A stretch of DNA of 64,000 nucleotides from Sulfitobacter geojensis (GCF_000622325.1 NZ_JASE01000005.1:2728001-2792000), one strand, 5' to 3'; numbered from the stretch's first letter, positions 47,131 to 56,370 are shown. Notes: generated by a model not told the origin, from the sequence alone. Made by a program: numbers and translations.

Positions 47131-48321
47131 TCAGTGCGAAAGCGCCGCCATGAAATCTGCGATCAGATCATCAGGGTCTTCCAGACCAATCGAAATACGC
47201 ACCAAACCCGGTGTGATCCCCAACGCGTCCTTCTGATCCTGCGGCAAGCGCTGGTGGGTGGTAAAGGCCGGCGGCGTAAGGATGGTTTTCGCATCCCCAA
47301 GGTTGTTGGAGATGATACCGATCTTGCAGGCATTCAGGAACCGGTAGGACGCTTCCTTGCCGCCTTTCACTTCGATGGCAAGCATGGTGCCCCCTGCCCC
47401 CATCTGCGACATGGCCAAGGCGTGCTGTGGATGGCTGTCCAGACCGGGATAGATGACCTTGCTCAGCTGCGCATGCCCCTGCAACGCCTGCGCAACCTGT
47501 GCTGCTGCTGCGGTCTGCGCCTTGACCCGCAGCGCCATGGTTTCCAGCCCCTTCAACATGATCCACGCGGTAAACGGGCTCATCGAGCCGCCCGTGTGCT
47601 TCATGAAAGGTTCAACCGTTTTACGGATTAATTCACGGCTGCCCAGGATCACCCCGCCAAGGGCGCGGCCCTGTCCGTCAATGTGTTTCGTGGCAGAATA
47701 GATCACCAGATCAACGCCCTGCGCGATGGCATTCGAATAGACCGGTGTGGCAAAAACATTGTCGCAGACCACCAGTGCCCCGTTTTCATGGGCCAGTTCT
47801 GCTACCGCTTTGATATCAACCAGCTCCAACGCCGGATTCGACAGGGATTCAAAAAACACGGCCCGCGTGTCAGGGCGGATCGCCGCCTCCCACTGGGCCA
47901 GATCGCCGCCGTCGACCAATGTCACCTCGACGCCGAAACGCGGCAGGATTTCCTCGGCAATGTACAGGCACGATCCAAACAATGCGCGCGCCGACACAAC
48001 ATGATCGCCCGCCTTGAGGATCGACATCAAAGCGCCGTTAACCGCCGCCATGCCGGACGCCGTGGCAAAGGCATCTTCGGCCCCTTCCAGCGCTGCAATG
48101 CGTTCTTCGAACATTGCCACCGTCGGGTTGCCGTAGCGCGCATAGATGAATTCATCCGGCCCGATGCTTTCAAAACGCGCTTCTGCCTGTTCGGCCGTGT
48201 CATACACAAAGCCCTGCGTCATGAAGATCGCCTCGGACACCTCGCCGTACTGGCTGCGTCTTGTACCGGCGTGCACGGCCTTGGTGGCCTTGTTCCATGT
48301 ATTTCGGGTGTCGTCGCTCAT
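47131..48321 (-). CDS. metZ: O-succinylhomoserine sulfhydrylase
   Basis: PLP enzyme that makes homocysteine from O-succinylhomoserine and sulfide, 396 residues. Typical segments are TKAVHAGTRRSQYGEVSEAI near the N-terminus, YARYGNPTV, TASGMAAVNGAL and the Schiff-base Lys in YSATKHIDGQGR (near residue 205). The start at 48321 follows GGAAGGA. A SAM-II riboswitch and a terminator hairpin lie in its leader, so expression should fall when SAM is plentiful. Confidence 0.97.
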   Translation of the reverse strand: MSDDTRNTWNKATKAVHAGTRRSQYGEVSEAIFMTQGFVYDTAEQAEARFESIGPDEFIYARYGNPTVAMFEERIAALEGAEDAFATASGMAAVNGALMSILKAGDHVVSARALFGSCLYIAEEILPRFGVEVTLVDGGDLAQWEAAIRPDTRAVFFESLSNPALELVDIKAVAELAHENGALVVCDNVFATPVYSNAIAQGVDLVIYSATKHIDGQGRALGGVILGSRELIRKTVEPFMKHTGGSMSPFTAWIMLKGLETMALRVKAQTAAAAQVAQALQGHAQLSKVIYPGLDSHPQHALAMSQMGAGGTMLAIEVKGGKEASYRFLNACKIGIISNNLGDAKTILTPPAFTTHQRLPQDQKDALGITPGLVRISIGLEDPDDLIADFMAALSH

Positions 48322-48353
48322 GTGCTTATCCTTCCGTCCCGACCAAGCGGGCA

Positions 48354-48393
48354 ATAAAAAACCCCAGACGCGGTCAAGCGAAAGGGGGCTTTC
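48354..48393 (-). terminator. Riboswitch-controlled terminator of metZ
   Basis: On the metZ strand AAAGCCCC is followed 20 bases later by GGGGTTTTTTA. The 5' arm region can alternatively pair GGTCA with TGACC, which would suit an antiterminator switch with the preceding SAM-II aptamer. Confidence 0.6.
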
Positions 48394-48400
48394 ATCCTGA

Positions 48401-48452
48401 CCTTTTAGCAGATTGTTTAACGTGGCCCGCAATCCGGTAACAAATCACCACA
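48401..48452 (-). promoter_or_regulatory. SAM-II riboswitch aptamer
   Basis: On the metZ strand the sequence contains the ordered conserved elements GGTGATTT, TTACCGGATTGC, the P1 partner GCCAC, GTTAAACAA and GCTAAAA, with P1 formed by GTGG and CCAC. This matches the SAM-II (metA-type) consensus of alphaproteobacteria, including the 3' GCTAAAA that forms the pseudoknot. It lies 80 bases upstream of metZ, a known SAM-II target. Confidence 0.92.
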
Positions 48453-48578
48453 GCGTTCAGTTACGCCTGTCACGCGGTTTCGTCAATCCGCGACCTGACA
48501 CAGCGGTACGATTTCGCCGCCCCATGCCAAAAGCGCGTGCCGATTGAGGAACAGGCGAAACGCGCAAGACCGCAGCAT

Positions 48579-48621
48579 GTTTTCTTTGAAAGAAAACGGG
48601 CGGAAATTTTAAAAATTTCCG
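48579..48621. repeat. Double palindrome downstream of yciB
   Basis: GTTTTCTTT-G-AAAGAAAAC (48579-48597) is followed after three bases by CGGAAATTT-TAA-AAATTTCCG (48601-48621). Both are near-perfect palindromes just after the yciB stop on its strand. A related palindrome occurs at 52953-52979. They probably act as terminators. Confidence 0.7.
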
Positions 48622-48622
48622 G

Positions 48623-49228
48623 CTACTCCGCCTCGTCTGTTTCGGTAAAGCGCTCAAGGGCGACGATCTGCGTCCAGAGAAACACGAACATCAACAGTGG
48701 AAATCCGAAGGTTTCGATCTTGACCCAGGCATCTGTCGACATCGTTCGCCAGACCACTTCGTTCGCAACGGCCAGAGCGATAAAGAACACCGTCAAGCGG
48801 CGCGTCAGCAGCATCCAGCCCTCATGTTTCATCGGGATCATTTCCGACATGACATAGGCCAGATAGCTTTGCCCCCGGATCAGCCCGATCGACAGGATCG
48901 CTGCAAAAAACGCATAAACAATCGTGGTTTTCATTTTGAAAAACCGTTCGTCATTGAACCAGGCCGTCAACCCGCCAAAGAAGATCACCATAAAGGCTGT
49001 GAAAATCTGCATCCGGCTAAGTTGCCCTGTCAGCATCCATAGTACTGCCATCGACACCAGCAGGATGGGCACAAACACCAGTGTCGCAACGATAAATCCG
49101 CTATATTCTGTGCCGCCAAAGGTGAACAGATCGTCGCGGATGCGCAGGTAGATCACAAAGAACAGCAAGGGCGGGCCCAGCTCAAGCACCTGTTTCAGGA
49201 TCGGATTAATCGTCTTTGGTTCACTCAT
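48623..49228 (-). CDS. Inner membrane-spanning protein YciB (septation protein A family)
   Basis: A 201-residue membrane protein with about five helices. Family blocks include the N-terminal LELGPPLLFFVIY, GGLTAWFNDERFFKMKTTIVY near residue 90 and TRRLTVFFIALAVANEVVWR near 145. In E. coli YciB affects envelope and septum behaviour. The start at 49228 is supported by the family N-terminus; the longer frame upstream is not. It is followed downstream by the double palindrome. Confidence 0.93.
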   Translation of the reverse strand: MSEPKTINPILKQVLELGPPLLFFVIYLRIRDDLFTFGGTEYSGFIVATLVFVPILLVSMAVLWMLTGQLSRMQIFTAFMVIFFGGLTAWFNDERFFKMKTTIVYAFFAAILSIGLIRGQSYLAYVMSEMIPMKHEGWMLLTRRLTVFFIALAVANEVVWRTMSTDAWVKIETFGFPLLMFVFLWTQIVALERFTETDEAE

Positions 49229-49337
49229 GACTGCTCTCTTTTTACGTTTCCGGAAAACCCGCAGCGCGGTTGCCGCGCAAGCGGTGTCGCCGCGCCGAGG
49301 GCGCAATGCGCCGTTTTGCGGGGTTTTCCAATACGCT

Positions 49338-50240
49338 TTATCCGCCCATCTCCACTATCACAGCGCCCAGCGCAATCAATGCCATCAGCGCGACACGGCG
49401 CGGGCCGACGGTTTCTTTCAAAAACACCACCCCAATGACGGCGGCAAACACCGTTGATGTTTCGCGCAAAACAGCCGCTTCGCCGACCTTATCCAGCCGC
49501 GTCGCCATCATGATCGCGCCAAAGCTGAGGAACGCGATGATACCGCCGGCAAATCCGCGCGTCATCAGCGGCCAAAGCGCCGGTGCGTCCGGCATCCGCC
49601 GCCAACGGCGCACCGCGATGAACGGCATGACCAGCCCGTCAATCATGAAAAACCATGCGAGGAACGTGAAAGGGTTCTGTGTCGCGCGGATGCCGTAGGC
49701 GTCAAACGTGGTGTAAAGGGCGACGAACAGCCCTGTCAGCACCGCAATCCCGAGGGCCGCGTTCAGCGTATCCCGCTCGGCCACCAGATTGCGCATGTTA
49801 TAAAGCGCAAGACCGAAGATGCCCGCCAACAACACGCCAACCCCCAACCATTGCGTACCGGTAAAGCGTTCCTCAAAGATCAGATAGGCACCAATCACAG
49901 CGAACAGCGGTCCCGTGCCGCGCACCACCGGATAGACCACCGTATAGGCCCCTTTGGTATAGGCCCAAGCCTGCAAGCACTTGTAAATAATATGAATAAC
50001 GAAGGCCCCGAAAAAGACCGCCCACATGTGAGGCTCGGGCCAGGGCACAACGAACAGGGCAAAAGGCGCAGCCATGATGCAATAGGAAAAATCAATCGCG
50101 CCGCGCGTCAGCCACGGATCATGACGCCCCTTTTGCAGCGCACCAAAGACGGCGTGCAGGATCGCCGCCATGATGGCGAGGAACAGCGCAACAGTATGAC
50201 CGGTTTCGGTCCCTTCAATGGAAAGCAGCCAGTCGGTCAT
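49338..50240 (-). CDS. EamA/DMT family transporter
   Basis: A 300-residue transporter with about ten helices in two halves. Recognisable elements are AILHAVFGALQKGRHDPW in the first helix pair, YPVVRGTGPLFAVIGAYLIF at the end of the first half, and ETSTVFAAVIGVVFLKETVG in the second. The start at 50240 lies 11 bases after the ftsY stop; no better site is visible. It is probably co-transcribed with ftsY and yciB. Substrate unknown. Confidence 0.88.
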   Translation of the reverse strand: MTDWLLSIEGTETGHTVALFLAIMAAILHAVFGALQKGRHDPWLTRGAIDFSYCIMAAPFALFVVPWPEPHMWAVFFGAFVIHIIYKCLQAWAYTKGAYTVVYPVVRGTGPLFAVIGAYLIFEERFTGTQWLGVGVLLAGIFGLALYNMRNLVAERDTLNAALGIAVLTGLFVALYTTFDAYGIRATQNPFTFLAWFFMIDGLVMPFIAVRRWRRMPDAPALWPLMTRGFAGGIIAFLSFGAIMMATRLDKVGEAAVLRETSTVFAAVIGVVFLKETVGPRRVALMALIALGAVIVEMGG

Positions 50241-50250
50241 CAGGGTGCAT

Positions 50251-51936
50251 TCACCGCTCGTACCCGACCAGCGCGTCGGCAAATTCCTGAGGATCGAACG
50301 GCGACAGATCATCAATCTGTTCGCCCACACCAATCGCATGGATCGGCAGGCCGAATTTATCTGCCAGTGCCACCAGTACGCCACCTTTGGCCGTGCCATC
50401 CAGCTTGGTCATCACCAAACCGGACACATCCGAAATATCCTGAAACACCTTTACCTGATTAAGCGCGTTCTGACCGGTCGTGGCATCCAGCACCAACAGG
50501 GTGTTATGCGGCGCGGTTTCGTCTTTCTTACGAATAACCCGCACGATCTTGGCCAGTTCTTCCATCAGATCGCTGCGGTTTTGCAACCGCCCTGCCGTGT
50601 CGATCAGCAACAAATCGGCCCCTTCCGCTTCGGCCTGTGCCATCGCATCAAAGGCAAGGCTGGCGGGGTCCGACCCCTGCGCCGCCGTCAACACCGGCAC
50701 GCCTGCGCGTTCGCCCCAGACCTGCAATTGTTCCACCGCAGCGGCGCGAAACGTGTCACCGGCAGCAATCACCACGGATTTGCCCGCGGCCTTGAACTGG
50801 CTGGCCAGCTTTCCGATCGTTGTCGTTTTGCCCGATCCGTTGACACCCACGACCAGAACCACCTGCGGCGTCTTGGGATAGAGAGGTAAGGGGCGCGCCA
50901 CGGGGTCCATGATCCGCGCGATTTCATCTGCCATCAGGGCTTTGATCTCTGACACCGACAGCTTTTTACCGAAACGCCCTTCGGCCATGTTCGCCGTGAC
51001 CCGCAGAGCGGTGTCCACCCCCATGTCGGCGGCGATCAACAGCTCTTCGAGCTGCTCAAGCATGTCGTCATCCAAGACGCGGCGCACCACCGTTTTCGGA
51101 GCGGCGCGACCCATAAGGCGCCCCAGCAGTCCGCGTTTGTCAGCGGGGGTGGATGCGGTGTCGCTCAGGTCGGAGGCGAGATCAGGCGCTACGGGTGTGA
51201 GTGTGGTCTTCAACGGTTCGGGTGGTGTCGGCGCGGCCTGCGCTGCCGCGTCTTTCGCCGCTTCAGCCTCACGCTGTATCTGCTCCGCTGCTGCCTCTGC
51301 TTCAGCCGCGCGCTGTTTCTGCTCCGCTGCCGCCTGCTCTGCCGCCTCGCGCCGGGACTGCTCTTGTGACTTGCGTGCTTCCTCTTGCTGGCGCGCGGTA
51401 ATTTCCTCTTGAGCCGCTTGCGCGGCGCGGCGCTGCTCTTCGGCCTGTCGCGCGACCTCGGCCAAGGCTTCTTCCTCGCGCAAACGCGCCGCCTCTGCCT
51501 CACCGGCGGCATCCTCTTCCGCCTGCTTGGCCGCTGCATCTGCGGCTTCGCGAATTTTCTGCGCCTGCGCGGCGCGCTCCAGCTCTGCCGCTTGAACACG
51601 TGCTGCCGCTTGTGCCGCCGCGCGCGCCTCCTCCTGTGCCAACTCCTCTGCCGCCAGCCGCGCCTCTCGCTGCGCCGCTTCTACCTCGGCAGCCACGCGG
51701 GCGGCTTCCGCTTGCGCCGCCTGCTCTATCAGAACGGCCTCGGCCTCTTCCTTTTCGGCCTGCACTGCCGCATCAGCTGCTTTCGCTTCGGTCTCGATTG
51801 ATGCTGCGGCCTCTTGCGGTGCCAGCTCTTCGGCCTGCTCCTGAGTGCCGCCATCACCAACAATCGCTTCAAGCCCCTCGTCAATCTTGGACGAGGATTT
51901 GAACAAACGGTCTTTTAGTTTCTTGAAAAACGCCAA
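50251..51936 (-). CDS. ftsY: Signal recognition particle receptor FtsY
   Basis: GTPase that docks the SRP-ribosome complex at the membrane. The C-terminal NG domain starts near residue 250 and shows GVNGSGKTTTIGKLA, DTFRAAAVEQL, DTAGRLQN and TKLDGTAKGG. The first 240 residues form a long acidic, Ala/Glu-rich coiled-coil A domain. The start is placed at a TTG (51936), because CGGAGA lies seven bases upstream and the product then begins MAFFKKLKDRLFKSSSK as in relatives; an ATG at 51951 is an alternative with a weaker site. Confidence 0.92.
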   Translation of the reverse strand: MAFFKKLKDRLFKSSSKIDEGLEAIVGDGGTQEQAEELAPQEAAASIETEAKAADAAVQAEKEEAEAVLIEQAAQAEAARVAAEVEAAQREARLAAEELAQEEARAAAQAAARVQAAELERAAQAQKIREAADAAAKQAEEDAAGEAEAARLREEEALAEVARQAEEQRRAAQAAQEEITARQQEEARKSQEQSRREAAEQAAAEQKQRAAEAEAAAEQIQREAEAAKDAAAQAAPTPPEPLKTTLTPVAPDLASDLSDTASTPADKRGLLGRLMGRAAPKTVVRRVLDDDMLEQLEELLIAADMGVDTALRVTANMAEGRFGKKLSVSEIKALMADEIARIMDPVARPLPLYPKTPQVVLVVGVNGSGKTTTIGKLASQFKAAGKSVVIAAGDTFRAAAVEQLQVWGERAGVPVLTAAQGSDPASLAFDAMAQAEAEGADLLLIDTAGRLQNRSDLMEELAKIVRVIRKKDETAPHNTLLVLDATTGQNALNQVKVFQDISDVSGLVMTKLDGTAKGGVLVALADKFGLPIHAIGVGEQIDDLSPFDPQEFADALVGYER

Positions 51937-52042
51937 GGAGGGTCTCCGCATCAGTTTCGTTCAGGCTTACCCGCTCAGCCCGAGGGATGGAAGTGCGCCT
52001 GTCGCAATTGACATAGGTGCCCAACCCCCGCAACAACACCCC

Positions 52043-52939
52043 ATGCGATATGCTCTGACCCTTATCACCGCCCTGTTCATCACGGGTTTTGGCCCTGCGG
52101 CGCACGCCGATCCCGGTCGCATGTGTTCCTCGCAAAAATGGGGGCATGCGCACTGCATCCGGCCGGCGCATTTCGTTTATGATACCTGCAACGCGATCAG
52201 AGAATTCTCGCGACGCCACGGGTTGGACAGCGGTTTCTTTGCGCGGCTGATCTGGCAGGAAAGCCGGTTTGATCCCAACGCCCTAAGCCATGCCAATGCA
52301 CGAGGGATTGCGCAGTTCATCCCGTCAACCGCGAAACTGCGTGGATTGAAAGACCCTTATAATCCGGCCGACGCGCTCGAACACTCCGCGCAATATCTGG
52401 CCGAGATGCTGCGCAAATACGGCAATGAGGGTATGGCTGCGATTGGCTATAACGGGGGCGAACGGCGCGCCGAAGGGTTCTTGAAAGGCAAAGGGCTGGC
52501 CCCGGAAACCGTGAACTACGTGCCCGTCATCACAGGTTTGAATGCCGAAGACTGGCGCGATGGTAAACCCAAAGACCAAGATATGCGGCTGTCCAAAACC
52601 CAAAGCTTTCTGCCGGCGTGCTATGCAATGGCGCAGAAACGCCGGATCACCCCCTTGGCAAGGCCGAAGCCACCAGCGCCCGCTTTCAAACCTTGGGGTG
52701 TGCAAGTCGGGTTTGCCCAATCCAGAAAGGGAGCACAAGCAGCAGCGCGGTCAAAAACCGCCCGTTGTCGGGGGGTCCTGGGACGTGAGAAAGCGGAACT
52801 GATTTACAAGCCCCATAAAGTGGCGCGCAAAAAGGGCTATTATTTCGCACGGTTCGGGCGCAACAGCAAAAACGGTGCGCGTCAGCTGTGCAGCGCCATG
52901 CGCCGCAGCGGCTGTTCCTGTCGTGTGATGCAGAACTGA
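52043..52939 (+). CDS. Lytic transglycosylase (SLT domain)
   Basis: A 298-residue exported muramidase-like enzyme. A signal peptide (about residues 1-22, ending AAHADP) is followed by a lysozyme-like SLT domain at about residues 50-165 with the catalytic Glu in LIWQESRFDPNALS, then ARGIAQFIPSTAK and AIGYNGGERRAEGF. The C-terminus has a basic region and a SPOR-like stretch (VQVGFAQSRKGAQ, YYFARFGRNSKNGARQLC) that may bind septal peptidoglycan. The start at 52043 gives a clean signal peptide; the longer frame upstream overlaps ftsY. Confidence 0.9.
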   Translation: MRYALTLITALFITGFGPAAHADPGRMCSSQKWGHAHCIRPAHFVYDTCNAIREFSRRHGLDSGFFARLIWQESRFDPNALSHANARGIAQFIPSTAKLRGLKDPYNPADALEHSAQYLAEMLRKYGNEGMAAIGYNGGERRAEGFLKGKGLAPETVNYVPVITGLNAEDWRDGKPKDQDMRLSKTQSFLPACYAMAQKRRITPLARPKPPAPAFKPWGVQVGFAQSRKGAQAAARSKTARCRGVLGREKAELIYKPHKVARKKGYYFARFGRNSKNGARQLCSAMRRSGCSCRVMQN

Positions 52940-52952
52940 GGTTTTGCAGCGG

Positions 52953-52979
52953 GGTCGGAATTTTTGAAAAATTCCGACC
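52953..52979. terminator. Perfect 27-base palindrome between convergent genes
   Basis: GGTCGGAATTTTT and AAAAATTCCGACC flank a single G. It lies between the lytic transglycosylase and the formate dehydrogenase-type gene and resembles the palindrome at 48601-48621. Likely a bidirectional terminator. Confidence 0.7.
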
Positions 52980-53006
52980 GATATCTTTCAAAGGAATCGC
53001 GCCCCC

Positions 53007-54719
53007 CTAAATCTCGTCCGCAAAATGTTTCATGACCATGCGGATCGGGTTCGGTGCCGCCTGCCCAAGCCCGCAGATCGAGGCATCGACCATCGCGCTC
53101 GACAGCTCTTCCAGCAATCCGGTGTCCCAGCTGTCCGCCTGCATCAGCTTGACCGCTTTTTCACAGCCAACCCGACAGGGCGTACACTGCCCACAGCTTT
53201 CATCCTCGAAAAACCGCAACATATTCAGCGCAGCCGCGCGTGCAGAATCATCCTCGGACAGAATGACAACCGCCGCAGACCCGATAAATGTGCCATGCGG
53301 TTGCAAGGTATCGAAATCCAGTGGCACATCGTCCATGCTTGCCGGCAACAACCCCGAGGACGGCCCGCCCGGTTGATAGGCCTTGAACACCTGCCCCTCG
53401 GCCATACCACCCGCCGCCGCAATGACGTCCGTGATCGTTGATCCCGCCGCCAGCAGATACACCCCCGGATGCGCCACCCGTCCCGAAACAGAATAGGACC
53501 GCAAGCCCTTGCGCCCGTTCAGCTCTGTCCCCGACAGAACCTCCGGCCCTTCGCGGCAAATGCGCGTCACCCAATGCAGGGTTTCGACGTTATGCACCAA
53601 TGTCGGCTGTCCGAATATTCCGACCTGCGCCACAAACGGCGGTCGGTGACGCGGCAAGCCGCGCTTGCCCTCGATGCTTTCGATCATCGCGGATTCCTCA
53701 CCGCAGATATAGGCCCCCGCGCCGCGCCGCAGGTCGATATAGCCCGCCTCGACAATACCCGCGTTTTCCAAGGCCTTGATCTCGCGCGCCAAAATCTCCA
53801 GCACCGCCGGATATTCATCGCGCATGTAGATAAACACTTTTTCCGCCTCGACTGCCCAAGCGGCGATCAACATGCCCTCAAGAAACAAATGCGGCACACG
53901 CTCGAGGTAATGGCGATCCTTGAACGTGCCGGGTTCGCCCTCGTCGCCGTTCACGGCCATGTAACGCGGCCCCTCATTGGCCCGCACAAATCCCCATTTC
54001 TTGCCCGACGGGAACCCCGCCCCGCCAAGCCCGCGCAGCCCAGATGACAACACCTTGTCCTGCACGGCTTCCCAATCGCCATCCTTGCGCAGCTCTTTCA
54101 GCGTTTCATAGCCGCCTGCCGCCGCATAGGCATCAAAGCCTTCGTATTCCGGCATATGCGCATGGGTATGGCCGGCTTTGATCGCAGCCTCGACCTTCTC
54201 GACGGTCGCGTGATCAATATGATGATGCCCCAGCTCCAGCACCGGCGCGGTATCACAACGCCCCATGCAGGGCGCGCGCAGCACACGCACTTCACTGGCA
54301 TCCAGCCCATCCTCCAGCGCGGCCTTCAGCGCCTGCGCACCCGCCAGTTCACACGAAAGGGAATCACAGACACGGATCGTCAAGGCAGGCGGTGGCGCCT
54401 CCCCCTCCTTGACCACATCGAAATGCGCATAAAAGGTCGCAACCTCATAAACCTCGGCCATCGACATGCGCATCTCTTCGGCCAATGCGCGCAAATGCGC
54501 CGCAGAAAGGCAACCATACTTGTCCTGAATGAGATGCAGAAACTCGATCAACAAATCTGCGCGGCGCGGCTGTTCGCCCAAAAGCGCACGCACCTCTTCC
54601 CAAGGACCATCAACCAGCTGGCGCCCCTTGGTGTGATGGCGCCCTTTGCCCTTGCCGGACTTCCAAACGCCCTTTTCAGGGCCTTTGCCCGCCGCTTTGT
54701 CGTGCTGATCCAGCGCCAT
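53007..54719 (-). CDS. NuoE/NuoF-fused formate dehydrogenase beta-type subunit
   Basis: A 570-residue NADH-binding electron-transfer subunit. Residues about 35-190 are a NuoE-like thioredoxin-fold [2Fe-2S] domain (Cys in CDSLSCELAG and CMGRCDTAP). The rest is NuoF-like: FMN/NADH sites GLGGAGFPSGKKW and NGDEGEPGTFKDR, IYMRDEYP, and the [4Fe-4S] ligands ESCGQCTPCR with a fourth Cys in SICGLG. The NuoE-NuoF fusion is typical of the beta subunit of NAD-dependent tungsten or molybdenum formate dehydrogenases (FdwB/Fdh1B type), not of complex I. No catalytic alpha subunit gene lies on either side in this window. Confidence 0.88.
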   Translation of the reverse strand: MALDQHDKAAGKGPEKGVWKSGKGKGRHHTKGRQLVDGPWEEVRALLGEQPRRADLLIEFLHLIQDKYGCLSAAHLRALAEEMRMSMAEVYEVATFYAHFDVVKEGEAPPPALTIRVCDSLSCELAGAQALKAALEDGLDASEVRVLRAPCMGRCDTAPVLELGHHHIDHATVEKVEAAIKAGHTHAHMPEYEGFDAYAAAGGYETLKELRKDGDWEAVQDKVLSSGLRGLGGAGFPSGKKWGFVRANEGPRYMAVNGDEGEPGTFKDRHYLERVPHLFLEGMLIAAWAVEAEKVFIYMRDEYPAVLEILAREIKALENAGIVEAGYIDLRRGAGAYICGEESAMIESIEGKRGLPRHRPPFVAQVGIFGQPTLVHNVETLHWVTRICREGPEVLSGTELNGRKGLRSYSVSGRVAHPGVYLLAAGSTITDVIAAAGGMAEGQVFKAYQPGGPSSGLLPASMDDVPLDFDTLQPHGTFIGSAAVVILSEDDSARAAALNMLRFFEDESCGQCTPCRVGCEKAVKLMQADSWDTGLLEELSSAMVDASICGLGQAAPNPIRMVMKHFADEI

Positions 54720-54901
54720 GTCGCGTTCCTCTCATCCGATGTTCCTGCCCTTCTATCAAAAACCCTGCCTGTGCCGCGATCCGAAAACGACAATTCCCTA
54801 ACGCTTTGCGCGTAGATTCTCCCCCGGCACAGGCCCGATTTCTCCTTTGACGCGCCGGATTTCGCCTATAAGAAACAGACCTGATCTGAGGAAAGACACA
54901 G

Positions 54902-55912
54902 ATGCTCTGGTATGCCATCGCCAGCCTGACCCCCGCCGCCCTGCTCGGACTTGCTGCGCTGTTTGGCGGGCCCTTCCCGCTGCTTGGCCTCATGTCGATC
55001 ACCGTGCTGGTGTTCTTCATGGACAAGCTGACGCGCCAGCTTCCCGACACGACCTCAACAGGCCGCCGCCTCAGCTTGGTGCTCGCTGCGGTGCATTTCC
55101 CGCTCTTGGTCCTTGGTGTCTGGGCCTTGGGCGCACATACCGCCCTTACCCTGATCGACAAGCTGCTGATTTTCACCGGTCTCGGCCTCTATTTCGGACA
55201 GGTCTCCAACTCGAACGCGCACGAGCTGATCCACGCCAGCGCCCGCCTGCCCCGCCGCATCGGCATCGCAATCTACATCTCGCTGCTGCACGGGCATCAT
55301 GTTTCCGCCCATCTGCGCGTCCACCACATTTTTGCCGCGACAGACGCCGATCCCAATTCCGCCCGCGCGGGCGAAGGGTTCTGGGCCTTTGCCCTACGCG
55401 CGCTGCGCGGTGAATTTGTCGCGGGCTGGCATGCAGACAGCCGACATCGCAGCCGCACACCAGCGCGCTCCCCGCTGTCCCACCCTTATGTCGCCTATAT
55501 CGCCGGTGGCATATTGATGCTGATCTGCGCTTTGCTGATCGGCGGTTTCAAAGGCCTCATCCTTTATCTCTGCCTCGCGCTATATGCCCAACTACAGCTG
55601 CTGCTCTCGGATTATGTGCAGCACTACGGCTTGCGCCGCGCCCCCCAATCCAACGGCAAACCCGAACCTATGGGCTCGCAGCACAGCTGGAATGCCCCCA
55701 AATGGTACTCCAACGCCATGATGCTGAACGCACCCCGACATTCCGATCACCACATGCACCCTGCCCGCGCGTTTCCGGCTCTGCGCATCCAACCCAACCA
55801 CATGCCGATGCTACCCCACTCCCTGCCGGTGATGGCCGTCCTTGCCTTGTTCCCACCGCTCTGGCGGCGCGTCATGGACCGCCGACTCGCAAAATGGCAA
55901 AATCCCGCCTGA
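54902..55912 (+). CDS. AlkB-like membrane fatty acid/alkane hydroxylase
   Basis: A 336-residue membrane di-iron enzyme of the alkane monooxygenase/fatty acid desaturase family. Four or more helices lie in the first half. The histidine clusters are NAHELIH (HExxH type), HGHHVSAHLRVHH, DYVQHYGL and HSDHHMHP, in the order expected for AlkB. Roseobacters carry AlkB-like genes for alkanes, but some homologues act on other lipids. No rubredoxin gene is adjacent. A TATAAG -10 element lies 25 bases upstream of the ATG, with TTTGAC a little too close for a standard -35. Confidence 0.88.
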   Translation: MLWYAIASLTPAALLGLAALFGGPFPLLGLMSITVLVFFMDKLTRQLPDTTSTGRRLSLVLAAVHFPLLVLGVWALGAHTALTLIDKLLIFTGLGLYFGQVSNSNAHELIHASARLPRRIGIAIYISLLHGHHVSAHLRVHHIFAATDADPNSARAGEGFWAFALRALRGEFVAGWHADSRHRSRTPARSPLSHPYVAYIAGGILMLICALLIGGFKGLILYLCLALYAQLQLLLSDYVQHYGLRRAPQSNGKPEPMGSQHSWNAPKWYSNAMMLNAPRHSDHHMHPARAFPALRIQPNHMPMLPHSLPVMAVLALFPPLWRRVMDRRLAKWQNPA

Positions 55913-55952
55913 GCCTCTGGCCGCGCGCTGCAATTTCTGCCAGTCTCCCCCT

Positions 55953-56345
55953 ATGAAAACGCTCGCTCTTCTCCTCGCCCTCTGTGCTGCCCCCCTTGCC
56001 GCACAACAGACCATGACGGCCGATGAATTTGACGCCTATACCAAAGGCAAAACCCTGTTCTACGGCAAAACAGGTCAGGCCTACGGCGCTGAAATATATC
56101 ATGAAAACCGCCGCGTTGAGTGGTCTTTTCTGGATGGCGATTGCAAAGAAGGCGAATGGTACGAAGCGGACGGGCTGATCTGCTTTGTCTACGAAAACAA
56201 CCCGAACCCGCAGTGCTGGAGCTTTATCAAAGGGGCCAACGGGCTGATCGCAAGGTTCGAAAACCGCCCCGACACCACCGAACTATATGAAGCAAACGAA
56301 GGGGCTGAGAAAATGCTCTGCCTCGGCCCCAAAGTCGGCGTCTAA
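55953..56345 (+). CDS. Small secreted protein of unknown function
   Basis: A 130-residue exported protein: signal peptide about residues 1-17 (LALLLALCAAPLAAQ), then a domain with FDAYTKGKTLFYG, GAEIYHENRRVEW and three Cys (DGDCKEGEW, LICFVY, PQCWSF) plus one near the end. I do not recognise a named domain with certainty; similar proteins are common in roseobacters. It follows the AlkB-like gene by 40 bases. Confidence 0.78.
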   Translation: MKTLALLLALCAAPLAAQQTMTADEFDAYTKGKTLFYGKTGQAYGAEIYHENRRVEWSFLDGDCKEGEWYEADGLICFVYENNPNPQCWSFIKGANGLIARFENRPDTTELYEANEGAEKMLCLGPKVGV

Positions 56346-56370
56346 CATCACCGCCTGAACGCTGCCTCTC

